Counted from the first letter of the stretch, positions 1 through 6,393 are shown. The stretch: 9,630 nucleotides of DNA from Coriobacteriaceae bacterium (GCA_012515495.1 JAAYYH010000161.1:1-9630); one strand, 5' to 3'. The notes: generated by a model not told the origin, from the sequence alone. Made by a program: numbers and translations.

Positions 1-478
1 AATCAGCAGCAACAAGAGTAACTTGATCCACGATTTCTCCGGGAGCAAGAGAGCGCGTGAACCCTTCCATCCCTGTTGCACAAAAGCCACAACCCATTGC
101 ACAACCAGCTTGAGTCGATATGCAAACAGTAAGCTTATTACCTGAAGGAAGACCGACAGCTTCAATATAAGCATCGTCGGCAAGAGCAAGGATATATTTG
201 CGCGTGCCGTCGGTAGAGATGTCTCTTCGAATGATTTTTGGGTAAGGCAATATGAGCTCATCGGAAAGGCGAGCGCGAAGAGAAGCTGGGAGATTAGTCA
301 TATCATCAAAAGATTTAGCAATATTATAATACAGCCATTTCTCTATCTGCCCTGCGCGAAAGCGGGGTTGTCCCCACGCCTCCATCAAATCAATGAGGCC
401 TTGGCGACCATATGCTTTGATTCCTGCTACTTTTAGCAAGGGAACCATAGCACCGCCTCGATTTTCTTCCTTTTCCAT
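1..478 (-). CDS. rlmN: 23S rRNA (adenine-C2)-methyltransferase RlmN, C-terminus beyond window
   Basis: Radical-SAM enzyme that methylates C2 of A2503 in 23S rRNA (and A37 of some tRNAs in characterised members). Seen: 159 N-terminal codons. The N-terminal RNA-binding-type segment has the family phrase FRAGQIEKWLY near residue 40. The radical-SAM cluster site C126-AMG-C130-GF-C133, followed by ATGMEGFTR, supplies the three cysteines that hold the 4Fe-4S cluster. EIVDQV follows at about 148, after which the gene leaves the window, so the resolving C-terminal cysteine cannot be checked. The start is uncertain: ATG at 478 has a GGAGAG about 12 bases upstream, while an in-frame ATG at 448 has GAGG closer. 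The frame stays open upstream of 478 to a TAA but offers no ATG there. It is transcribed away from ddl. Identity is secure from the CxxxCxxC context. Confidence 0.93.
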   Translation of the reverse strand, partial: MEKEENRGGAMVPLLKVAGIKAYGRQGLIDLMEAWGQPRFRAGQIEKWLYYNIAKSFDDMTNLPASLRARLSDELILPYPKIIRRDISTDGTRKYILALADDAYIEAVGLPSGNKLTVCISTQAGCAMGCGFCATGMEGFTRSLAPGEIVDQVTLVAAD

Positions 479-701
479 ATCCAAAATACTCTCCAATTCA
501 TCAGCTACGCAAACCACAATAGCAATGAGCAGATACAGGTAATACCGTCCAACGGATGTAAGTTATTGAGCTCAAAACTGTAAAGGTAAGGGTTTCACTA
601 CAGAAAATGAGCTGGAGGTAAGTATAAGTCACAGAAGGGATTAATATGCAGCCCGTCGGGATTTGAGTGGACAATGTGTCCGAATGCCATAAACAGAAGG
701 T

Positions 702-735
702 TTAACACCAACTCAACATAAGATATGTATAAAAT
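702..735 (+). promoter_or_regulatory. candidate ddl promoter
   Basis: The 292-base gap 479-770 between the divergent rlmN and ddl genes must hold both promoters. Upstream of ddl, TTAACA at 702-707 (5 of 6 to the -35 consensus) lies 16 bases before TATGTA at 724-729. A better -10-like TATAAA at 728-733 then has a 20-base spacing, so the exact pairing is unclear. A small inverted repeat, GGACA-ATG-TGTCC (669-681), sits just upstream. No convincing rlmN promoter or other structure was found in the rest of the gap. Confidence 0.3.
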
Positions 736-770
736 AGACTCAGCACGATGGACCGTAAGGGGAGTGATCA

Positions 771-1721
771 ATGTCAGAAATAGAAAAGCTAAGAAAAGAT
801 GAGACTACGGTAGCCTTGCTGTATGGAGGAATAAGTGGAGAACGAGAAATCTCTCTGAAAAGCGGAGAAAATGTCATCAGCGCATTGCGAACAGAGGGAT
901 ACACAGTTATTCCTGTTGATACAGGAAAGCAAGGCTTTGTAACCGATTTGATAAATGCTAAAGCCGACATAGCATTCATCTGTCTACACGGAATTGGCGG
1001 AGAAGACGGTTCGATACAAGGGCTCTGTGAGGTAATCAACCTGCCATATACAGGTAGTGGCATACTAGCAAGCTCACTAGCTATGGATAAAGAGCGAAGT
1101 AAGCTCTTTTATCACAAAGAAGGGCTTCTGACACCAAGAAGTATCATGATCTGCAAAGGAGATTCTCTTGATAGTAAGCACATCATCAATGAGTTACATC
1201 TTCCTTTGGTGATCAAACCTGTCAGCGACGGTTCTTCGCTGGGAGTGTCTATTGTGCGAGATCTCTCAGATTTTGGACAGGCTATAGAAAATGGATTCTT
1301 AATCAGTGATTTCTTGATGGCGGAACAATTTATTGCCGGAACCGAGTTGACGGTTGCTGTTTTGGGCAATCATGACGCGCGGGCTTTGCCACCCATAGAG
1401 ATTGTCCCTGTCAATGAGTTCTATGACTTTGAATCTAAATACGAAGAGGGGGGATCGCGTCATATCTGTCCAGCGCGTATCAGAGAAGAAGAGAGGATGG
1501 CTTGTCAAAACGCTGCTATCAAGGCGCATAGGTCATTGGGTTGCCGAGGGGTTTCCCGAACTGATATCATCCTTGATCAGGACGGTGATTGTTGGGTAAT
1601 AGAAACTAATACTATTCCTGGAATGACCGGCACATCCTTATTACCACATGCCGCAGAGGCAGCAGGGATCAGTTTAGGCGAACTGTACTGTATGTTGATT
1701 GATTTTGCTTTGGAAAAGTGA
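771..1721 (+). CDS. ddl: D-alanine--D-alanine ligase
   Basis: Cytoplasmic ATP-grasp ligase that joins two D-alanines for peptidoglycan precursor synthesis. At 316 aa it has normal Ddl length. Seen: N-terminal GGISGEREISL (about 19-29); HGIGGEDGSIQG (73-84) and PYTGSG; the ATP-grasp segment KPVSDGSSLGVS (149-160); FYDFESKY (217-224); SRTDIILD (262-269); and ETNTIPGMT (278-286). By alignment in the head with E. coli DdlB, E24, S155, K223/Y224, R263, D265, E278 and N280 match the catalytic and Mg-binding residues. The lysine-tyrosine pair at 223-224 is the D-Ala-D-Ala type, not the D-lactate ligase type. The start follows AGGGGAG. It probably shares a transcript with the flavoprotein gene 46 bases downstream. 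No sign of truncation. Confidence 0.95.
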   Translation: MSEIEKLRKDETTVALLYGGISGEREISLKSGENVISALRTEGYTVIPVDTGKQGFVTDLINAKADIAFICLHGIGGEDGSIQGLCEVINLPYTGSGILASSLAMDKERSKLFYHKEGLLTPRSIMICKGDSLDSKHIINELHLPLVIKPVSDGSSLGVSIVRDLSDFGQAIENGFLISDFLMAEQFIAGTELTVAVLGNHDARALPPIEIVPVNEFYDFESKYEEGGSRHICPARIREEERMACQNAAIKAHRSLGCRGVSRTDIILDQDGDCWVIETNTIPGMTGTSLLPHAAEAAGISLGELYCMLIDFALEK

Positions 1722-1767
1722 CAGAAGATAAAGAGGGAACGGCAGGAACAGGGAAGAGAGAATCATC

Positions 1768-2685
1768 ATGTATGAAATAATCATCATCGGTGCTGGCCCA
1801 GCTGGACTCTCGGCGGCAATAACGGCACGAGCCAGAGGGAAAAAAGTGCTGGTGGTTTCCAATGACCCCATGGATAGCCCTCTTGCATGGTCGTCGAATG
1901 TTGATAATTACCCGGGTCTTGCCAGCATCAGCGGCAAGGATCTGCTGGAGAAAATGGTTTCACAGGCTCAAGATCTGGGAGTGGGCTTCAATTACAGTCG
2001 TGTTATCACCATACTCCCCATGGGCAGGCAATTTTCCATCACTACTGGAAGCGATGTAATCGATACACTAACAGTCATCATGGCTCCAGGAGCTGCAACC
2101 AGAGGAAAACAGTATCCTGGTGAACAGGAGTACTTGGGCAGGGGAGTAAGCTATTGTGCTACTTGTGACGGTATGCTTTACCGCAACTCAACCGTCTGCA
2201 TCATCGGGATGATGCAGGAGGCAATCGAAGAGGCGAACTTCATGAAGGGAATAGGATCAAAGGTGCATTACATAGCACCAGAGGCTCCCGAGGGATTAGT
2301 TGAGGGCATAGAGTTCATTTCTGGGAATGTTGAGGCGATTGAAGGCGATGCTTTAGGGGTTACCTCTGTGCGCATTAAGGAAAAAACCAATTCCAACAAA
2401 ACGAGTAATCAGCTATTACAAAGCAGGACGATAGAGATTCATTGTAGTGGGGTCTTCATCCTTCGACCATCAATCGCGCCTGATGCGCTGATCAGCGGAC
2501 TTGAGATCAGCGACGGATTCATTTCAGTAGACAGAGGTATGCGCACCAATATACCCGGAGTGTTTGCCGCGGGTGACTGCACGGGCAAACCTCTGCAAAT
2601 TGCAAAGGCAGTAGGGGATGGTCAGATAGCCTGTCTCAGTGCAGTAGAGTATCTCGACAAGGATCTTAAGGCTGGAGTCGATTAA
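1768..2685 (+). CDS. thioredoxin-reductase-like flavoprotein with degenerate NADPH site
   Basis: FAD-dependent disulfide reductase of the low-Mr thioredoxin reductase fold, 305 aa. Seen: Rossmann FAD motif IIIGAGPAG (5-13); NVDNYPG (44-50); redox-active CATCDG (C130, C133); and the second FAD motif GVFAAGDC (264-271), followed by KPLQIAKAVGDGQIA. Odd: where NADPH-using enzymes have GGGxSA the protein reads IIGMMQEA (145-152), and the HRRxxxR-type phosphate-binding stretch is replaced by HYIAPEAPEG (167-176). Known: pyridine-nucleotide-independent relatives (ferredoxin-linked FFTR and the diflavin type) have lost these motifs, so the electron donor here may not be NADPH; that is inference. No thioredoxin gene adjoins it. 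It lies downstream of ddl with a weak GGAAGAGAG ribosome site. Its TAA overlaps the stop codon of the convergent GNAT gene. Confidence 0.88.
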   Translation: MYEIIIIGAGPAGLSAAITARARGKKVLVVSNDPMDSPLAWSSNVDNYPGLASISGKDLLEKMVSQAQDLGVGFNYSRVITILPMGRQFSITTGSDVIDTLTVIMAPGAATRGKQYPGEQEYLGRGVSYCATCDGMLYRNSTVCIIGMMQEAIEEANFMKGIGSKVHYIAPEAPEGLVEGIEFISGNVEAIEGDALGVTSVRIKEKTNSNKTSNQLLQSRTIEIHCSGVFILRPSIAPDALISGLEISDGFISVDRGMRTNIPGVFAAGDCTGKPLQIAKAVGDGQIACLSAVEYLDKDLKAGVD

Positions 2686-3275
2686 TCAGCAAGTTCTTTT
2701 CGATAGATGACAAGCTCGTGATTAAGGCCAGCAATCTTGATTATCCGTCGATGCATCTCGACGGTATAACCGACAAAGCTCCAGAAGTCCTTACCCTTTT
2801 TTTCAAGAGGTATGGCAAATATGCTGGTCGCCTCAATCTCTGAGCTAAGGGCATACTTCTCGATAGTTGAGACAATGGTTGAGCCGATGCCCTGTAGTCG
2901 ATATTTGGGATCGATGATCATATGTTGAATAACCCATTCGCAGGGATTTGGCCAACCATTTATCACTAAAGCATATCCTGCCAACCAACCACCCTTATAG
3001 GCTCTGAACAGCATCTTGTCTGAAGGACTCTTGTCTGGGATGAGGTTGGTTTCGTTTTCAAAGGAAAGGGCTTCATTTGAAAGTCCGACAAGATTACTGA
3101 TAGTATCAAGAGCTTTGCCCCTCAAGGTCTCAATCTCTGCAAGCTCGATTGCGGACAGCTGACTGAGGAAGACGCAGTCGATACGCAGCCCATCCTTTGG
3201 TGTGGGATCATTGTTTACCAGTGTCTCAAAACCCTTTGGGGGCTCTTCGCCAGTTGGGAGCGATACTATTGGCAT
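2682..3275 (-). CDS. GNAT-family N-acetyltransferase
   Basis: Predicted cytoplasmic acetyl-CoA-dependent acyltransferase of 197 aa; the acceptor is unknown. Seen: the GNAT motif A region at about 115-141, VIQHMIIDPKYRLQGIG, with R-L-Q-G-I-G (126-131) as the pyrophosphate-binding Q/RxxGxG/A loop, then an alpha helix STIVSTIEKYA. Motif B is suggested by DFWSFVGY (163-170), where a serine-tryptophan pair precedes the usual F-x-x-x-GF/Y. The first 85 residues or so have no recognisable domain and may form a variable N-terminal lobe. The start ATG is preceded by AAGGTGA at about 8 bases, a good ribosome site. It converges with the flavoprotein gene (4-base stop overlap) and diverges from the membrane-protein gene. 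The fold is secure from motif A; the substrate cannot be predicted. Confidence 0.85.
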   Translation of the reverse strand: MPIVSLPTGEEPPKGFETLVNNDPTPKDGLRIDCVFLSQLSAIELAEIETLRGKALDTISNLVGLSNEALSFENETNLIPDKSPSDKMLFRAYKGGWLAGYALVINGWPNPCEWVIQHMIIDPKYRLQGIGSTIVSTIEKYALSSEIEATSIFAIPLEKKGKDFWSFVGYTVEMHRRIIKIAGLNHELVIYRKELAD

Positions 3276-3494
3276 AGCCAGTCACCTTCTTTCATCTTTT
3301 CTAGCAGCATAACAGATTTACTGTGACTAGATGTGTGCATCGTTTGTTAACTGTTTCCTGTGCAGCAGCTTTCATCTACAGTCAGTTGGGTAGGTGGGAC
3401 ACAGATGCCTTCGCTTTGAACGGAGTATGTTGTAGAGCAGGTTACAATCAGAGCACTTAACTGTAATCAGAGGAGCACGGCCAAAAGAGCGAGT

Positions 3495-3506
3495 TATAAT
3501 TAGGCT
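3495..3506 (+). promoter_or_regulatory. perfect TATAAT -10 implying a leaderless transcript
   Basis: TATAAT at 3495-3500 is followed after six bases by the ATG at 3507. With the usual 6-8 base distance from -10 to start site, transcription would begin at or next to the A of the ATG. No Shine-Dalgarno sequence is present (only AGG three bases away), and a TAG at 3501-3503 closes the frame upstream. No -35 near TTGACA is visible at 16-18 bases. Two similar tracts lie upstream in the 231-base divergent gap 3276-3506 (TACAAT 3443-3448 and TGTAAT 3462-3467, both followed by CAGAG), and could be decoys or binding repeats. Confidence 0.5.
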
Positions 3507-4256
3507 ATGACCAACAGAGATGGAACAGAGAGTAAAAGCTACAAAGATCCGCAGGGCGATCGCATTCAGGCGGTACAGGCGGCTCGCGAACTCAAGTTGG
3601 CGCGTTTTCCAATGGTTGATAGTGTTTATCAGGGCTTCTATATTCGCTTCGAACCTGACTCGGCGCAGGGAAAGCGTGCTCTGGCAGGCAGTGAGGGAAT
3701 CGTCGGTTCACGGCTGTCCGCTGTGTTATGTGAGAATGAGCCGGGTTGCTGCGGGCACGGCATCGAGTTAAAAGCTCTATCAGGTACATCATTAGTAGTG
3801 CTAGTGGGACAAGAAGCAGAGCGGATAATAACAGCCATACAGGCTGGATGGAATGTGAATACCTATCTTTCCCTGGTTGTCTTCAGCAAAGAAAAGGATA
3901 GTTTTTGGGCTGAAGCAGCCTGTATCCTCTTTAATTCCGAACAAGAAGGCCCACTTAAGAACTTCACTAAGAATATCGTGTATCGAATCAATCGAGGAAC
4001 GCACCCGGGCCTTGAACTTAATCAGGAGCAATTCATCCATATCATAGAGAGCAACGGAAACTGGTATCTAACAAAAGATATGCCGTTGCCAGCACTTAAG
4101 CAGGGTGAGATCATCTATAGGAGAAGGAAAGTCTGGAGCGAGTATCTAGTGGAAGCTGCGGCAAGCGGCAAGGTTGGCTGCAAGGCTGCCGCCATTCTAT
4201 TCTGGCTGATAATCCTCGTAGTTGTTATCTGGTTGGTTGGAAGATTGGTGTTCTAG
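3507..4256 (+). CDS. unrecognised protein with a C-terminal membrane anchor
   Basis: I do not recognise the family. The 249-aa product has a soluble body and one hydrophobic segment at the extreme C-terminus (about 227-248, AAILFWLIILVVVIWLVG followed by RLVF), so it looks tail-anchored with the body in the cytoplasm. No signal peptide is visible. The basic patch RRRK (205-208) precedes the helix SEYLVEAAASGK. A cysteine cluster C75-ENEPG-C81-C82-G-H84 could bind a metal or form disulfides; C139 and C225 are further cysteines. Alpha/beta character is suggested by TSLVVLVGQEAERIITAIQ (94-112). ATG 3507 is the first possible start after an in-frame TAG; the next ATG (3612) has no ribosome site either. 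It is transcribed alone, away from the GNAT gene and 364 bases before rpsF. Being a real gene is supported by its length, composition and promoter. Confidence 0.7.
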   Translation: MTNRDGTESKSYKDPQGDRIQAVQAARELKLARFPMVDSVYQGFYIRFEPDSAQGKRALAGSEGIVGSRLSAVLCENEPGCCGHGIELKALSGTSLVVLVGQEAERIITAIQAGWNVNTYLSLVVFSKEKDSFWAEAACILFNSEQEGPLKNFTKNIVYRINRGTHPGLELNQEQFIHIIESNGNWYLTKDMPLPALKQGEIIYRRRKVWSEYLVEAAASGKVGCKAAAILFWLIILVVVIWLVGRLVF

Positions 4257-4487
4257 GCTAGAGGCCATAGAATTAAACGATATGGCGATTATCGAGTATA
4301 CAATCATGTCGAGGTTCAATAGTAACCTTAAACACCGCACAGAAAAATAGAAACACGTAAGAGAGAATCAAGAGATGAGTAAGATCGTTGTCGTACTCCC
4401 GTCGAATCCGTTTCAGGAAGACCTGCAATGATAATCGAATGGGTGCGGGCGCAGGGATAGATGCCTGTGATGGTGACAATCCACTGG
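4257..4487. other. intergenic stretch with no confident gene
   Basis: This is the upstream part of the 364-base gap before rpsF. I find no terminator-like GC hairpin after the membrane-protein gene. Very short frames exist on the plus strand (18 codons from 4375, 24 codons from 4439), without good ribosome sites. A 57-codon frame starting at 4461 runs into rpsF and is treated as a finding. Nothing else is supported. Confidence 0.4.
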
Positions 4488-4516
4488 TTGCAGTACGGAA
4501 TCGAGAGTGCTAAACT
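4488..4516 (+). promoter_or_regulatory. candidate rpsF operon promoter
   Basis: TTGCAG (4488-4493), a 17-base spacer, then TAAACT (4511-4516), with an extended -10 TGC immediately upstream of the hexamer. The predicted start is near 4523, giving a leader of about 98 bases before rpsF. Each hexamer is an imperfect match (3 of 6 and 4 of 6). The -10 also overlaps the left arm of the dyad at 4515-4543, so a promoter further upstream is an alternative. Confidence 0.4.
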
Positions 4517-4620
4517 TCCAAGGTTCGCTTATGAACCGGGAAGATATCAGAAACGGTTCCTTTCCTGCTTGGGTTTTACCTTCATAGAACCTGAGCCGCA
4601 TAGTCCAGAGGAGGTGAAAT
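4515..4620 (+). promoter_or_regulatory. structured rpsF leader with alternative hairpins and masked ribosome site
   Basis: Seen pairings: CTTCC-AA-GGTTC (4515-4526) with GAACC-G-GGAAG (4533-4543); the mutually exclusive GAACCG (4533-4538) with CGGTTC (4554-4559); and a second GAACC (4587-4591) that could compete. In addition TTTTACCTTC (4574-4583) pairs over ten bases, with two G-U wobbles, with GGAGGTGAAA (4610-4619), covering the rpsF Shine-Dalgarno (AGGAGGTG, 4609-4616). Known: rpsF leaders in many bacteria carry an RNA element bound by the S6:S18 dimer, with an exposed CCG; CCG occurs here at 4536-4538 and 4596-4598. That this leader is such an element is inference. Confidence 0.4.
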
Positions 4621-4914
4621 ATGAAGGCTTATGAACTATTGTTCTTTGTTAGCCCAACTCTCGAAGAAGAAGTACGTGAAGCCACATTCAAGAGGATAGA
4701 CTCCGCAATCACTGCTCAAGGTGGTGTTGTAGACAAGGTAGAGGAATGGGGCAAACGCAAACTCGCCTTTGAGGTTAACAGGCTAACTGATGGAGATTAT
4801 TCTCTCATCGATTTCCATGCTGATCCAAAAGACATTGCTGAGATTGACCGTGTGCTTCGCATCACAGATGCAGTTGTACGCTTTATGATCGTGCGCCGCG
4901 AGGATCGCGACTAG
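4621..4914 (+). CDS. rpsF: 30S ribosomal protein S6
   Basis: Small-subunit platform protein that binds 16S rRNA as a heterodimer with S18. At 97 aa it has normal S6 length without the long C-terminal acidic tail seen in some enterobacteria. Seen: the opening MKAYELLFFVSPTLEEE, the core VDKVEEWGKRKLAFEVN (residues 37-53), the central DGDYSLIDFHADP and the C-terminal LRITDAVVRFMIVRRED, all typical of S6. The start is fixed by a strong AGGAGGTG Shine-Dalgarno five bases away. It is the first gene of the rpsF-ssb-rpsR-rplI operon, with a 67-base gap to ssb. It may be autoregulated with S18 through the leader described above. Confidence 0.97.
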   Translation: MKAYELLFFVSPTLEEEVREATFKRIDSAITAQGGVVDKVEEWGKRKLAFEVNRLTDGDYSLIDFHADPKDIAEIDRVLRITDAVVRFMIVRREDRD

Positions 4915-4981
4915 GCATTTTTTCTAAGACCGCCAGGAAGCGAAGATAATAACGGCGTGATAGAAGTAGAGGTGGTCAGAA

Positions 4982-5395
4982 ATGAGTATCAACAAAGTAA
5001 TGATCAGCGGCAATCTAACCAGAGACCCTGAGCTCAGGTCAACTACATCCGGTATGTCGGTGTTGGGAATGAGCGTCGCGGTCAATGACAGACGCAAGAA
5101 TCAAAGCACAGGTGAGTGGGAAGATTACCCCAATTATATCGACTGCACCCTGTTTGGTGCACGAGCTGAAGGTGTGGCAAAGTTCCTCACCAAGGGATCG
5201 AAGGTGGCAATCGAGGGAAAACTGCGTTGGAGCCAGTGGGAACGCGACGGACAGAAGCGTTCGAAGATCGAGGTTATCGTCGATGAAATCGAATTCCTTA
5301 CTTCACGAGACACCTCTTCGGCACCAGCACTACCCAAGACCAGCATACCCGATGTCCCGGATATGCCAATATACGATGAGGACATCCCTTTCTAG
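4982..5395 (+). CDS. ssb: single-stranded DNA-binding protein
   Basis: Coats single-stranded DNA during replication, recombination and repair, normally as a homotetramer. The protein is 137 aa, somewhat shorter than E. coli SSB (178 aa) because the linker is short. Seen: an N-terminal OB fold of about 105 residues with MSINKVMISGNLTRDPELR, then NYIDCTLFGARAEGVAKFLTKG (about 51-72) and VAIEGKLRWSQWERDGQKRS; a proline-rich linker (SAPALPKTSIPDVPDMP); and an acidic tip ending DEDIPF that recruits partner proteins. A GAGGTGG ribosome site precedes the start. Its place between the genes for S6 and S18 is the classic arrangement, so its expression is tied to ribosome synthesis. Because the tail is intact this is likely the main chromosomal SSB. 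Confidence 0.97.
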   Translation: MSINKVMISGNLTRDPELRSTTSGMSVLGMSVAVNDRRKNQSTGEWEDYPNYIDCTLFGARAEGVAKFLTKGSKVAIEGKLRWSQWERDGQKRSKIEVIVDEIEFLTSRDTSSAPALPKTSIPDVPDMPIYDEDIPF

Positions 5396-5431
5396 GGCAC
5401 CTCGTCTGATTTAAGAGAATAGGAGGTCGCA

Positions 5432-5695
5432 ATGGCTGAATACGTACGTCAACCACGGAAGAAGTACTGTCAATTCTGCAAAGACGACACCAAGTTCATA
5501 GATTACAAAGAAGTGAATCTGTTGCGTAAGTTCATGACAGATCGCGGGAAGATCAAACCGCGGCGTGTTACCGGAACCTGCACCCAGCATCAACACGAAC
5601 TCGCCGTTGCCATTAAAAGAGCTCGTGAGATGGCCTTGGTTCCCTATGCAGTTTCTGTGGTGAGCGGGCGCGTTGGCGGCAAAGGCCGCGGTTAA
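5432..5695 (+). CDS. rpsR: 30S ribosomal protein S18, cysteine-containing form
   Basis: S6 partner on the platform of the small subunit. Length 87 aa, usual for S18. Seen: C13-QF-C16 near the N-terminus and C50 in TGTCTQHQ, with H53 and H55 close by. Cysteines in this pattern mark the zinc-type (C+) version; lineages with duplicated S18 often also carry a cysteine-free copy used when zinc is scarce. Other hallmarks are FIDYKEVNLLRKFM (22-35), DRGKIKPRRVTG (37-48) and REMALVPYAV. The C-terminus is a short glycine/arginine-rich tail (SGRVGGKGRG). An AGGAGGT site seven bases upstream supports the start. The gap to ssb is 36 bases and to rplI 34 bases. Whether zinc is really bound is inference. 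Confidence 0.97.
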   Translation: MAEYVRQPRKKYCQFCKDDTKFIDYKEVNLLRKFMTDRGKIKPRRVTGTCTQHQHELAVAIKRAREMALVPYAVSVVSGRVGGKGRG

Positions 5696-5729
5696 CCACG
5701 GATATGGAAAAGAGCATAGGAGGTGCACA

Positions 5730-6287
5730 ATGAAAGTCATTCTATTGCATGAGCTTAAAGGAAGAGGCGGCGAAGGCGACGTAATTGAGGTTGCTCACGG
5801 ATTCGCTGTAAACTATCTGCTCCCGCGCAATCTGGCAATTGAAGCTACCAAAGGCAATCTGAAGCAATTGGAACAACGTAAGCACGTCATAGAGAAGCGA
5901 GAGTCGGAGCGTCTTGATTCTGCCGAGAAGATCTTGGCGGCCATGGATCAGAAGAAGATCATTATTGGCGCAAAGGTTGGAGAAGAGGGCCAGCTGTTCG
6001 GCTCAATCACGGCTCAGCAGATTGCTGATGCCTTAAAAGAGAATATCGGTGTTGACGTGGATCGCAAGAAGATCGATCTGCGTAGTGCCATCAAAACAGC
6101 CGGTGAGCACCAGGTGACCGTTGCCATCTATCGTGAGACAAAGGCAGAGGTGACTGTGACAGTTGTTGATGAGAAAATATTGGCTGCTGCAGCCAAGGCT
6201 CAAGAGGCCCCGGCAGCGGCAGACGAGGGCGTAACCGAGGAAGCACCTGAAGAAGTGGTTCCTGATCAGATTGTCGAAGGCGACTAA
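5730..6287 (+). CDS. rplI: 50S ribosomal protein L9 with C-terminal acidic extension
   Basis: Elongated two-domain protein at the base of the L1 stalk that helps reading-frame fidelity. ATG 5730 is chosen because AGGAGGTGC lies just upstream and the protein then opens MKVILLHELKGRGGEGDVIEV as in all L9s; a longer frame from 5673 would add 19 residues that overlap the end of rpsR and match nothing. Seen: N-terminal domain with GFAVNYLLPRNLAIEAT (28-44), the long connecting helix (about 45-75), and the C-terminal domain with LFGSITAQQIADAL. The 185-aa product exceeds the usual length of about 148. The extra residues (from about 148) form an alanine/glutamate-rich tail (AAAAKAQEAPAAADEG onward to EGD) with no predicted fold. 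It is the last gene of its operon, before a terminator. Confidence 0.95.
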   Translation: MKVILLHELKGRGGEGDVIEVAHGFAVNYLLPRNLAIEATKGNLKQLEQRKHVIEKRESERLDSAEKILAAMDQKKIIIGAKVGEEGQLFGSITAQQIADALKENIGVDVDRKKIDLRSAIKTAGEHQVTVAIYRETKAEVTVTVVDEKILAAAAKAQEAPAAADEGVTEEAPEEVVPDQIVEGD

Positions 6288-6324
6288 CACAGCCAGACGG
6301 CAGTTATCCGCAGTAATGAATATG

Positions 6325-6360
6325 CAAGCGCGACAGGCTTAAGCCTGTCGCGCTTGTTGT
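6325..6360 (+). terminator. rho-independent-type terminator, 32-base perfect palindrome
   Basis: CAAGCGCGACAGGCTT is followed directly by its exact reverse complement, centred between 6340 and 6341 (6325-6356). As RNA it would fold into a stem of about 14 pairs with a TTAA tetraloop. The downstream run TTGTGT is only moderately U-rich. It lies 37 bases after the rplI stop and so probably ends the ribosomal operon. Confidence 0.75.
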
Positions 6361-6366
6361 GTAAAT

Positions 6367-6393
6367 AAGGTATTATCACAGAGCGATAACCTT
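6367..6393. promoter_or_regulatory. imperfect inverted repeat upstream of dnaB
   Basis: AAGGT-AT-TATC-N7-GATA-ACCTT forms nine pairs with a two-base bulge. It sits between the rplI terminator and dnaB, where the dnaB promoter is expected. -10-like hexamers nearby are TATTAT (6371-6376), TATAGA (6394-6399 region) and TACTAT (6417-6422), but none has a clear -35. It could be an operator or a transcribed hairpin; the assignment is weak. Confidence 0.25.

Noticed and set aside
4375..4431. 18-codon frame MSKIVVVLPSNPFQEDLQ
   Set aside because: Very short, weak ribosome site, no supporting context.
5673..5729. Upstream extension of the L9 reading frame by 19 codons
   Set aside because: It overlaps the rpsR end, has no L9 similarity, and the strong AGGAGGTGC sits before ATG 5730.
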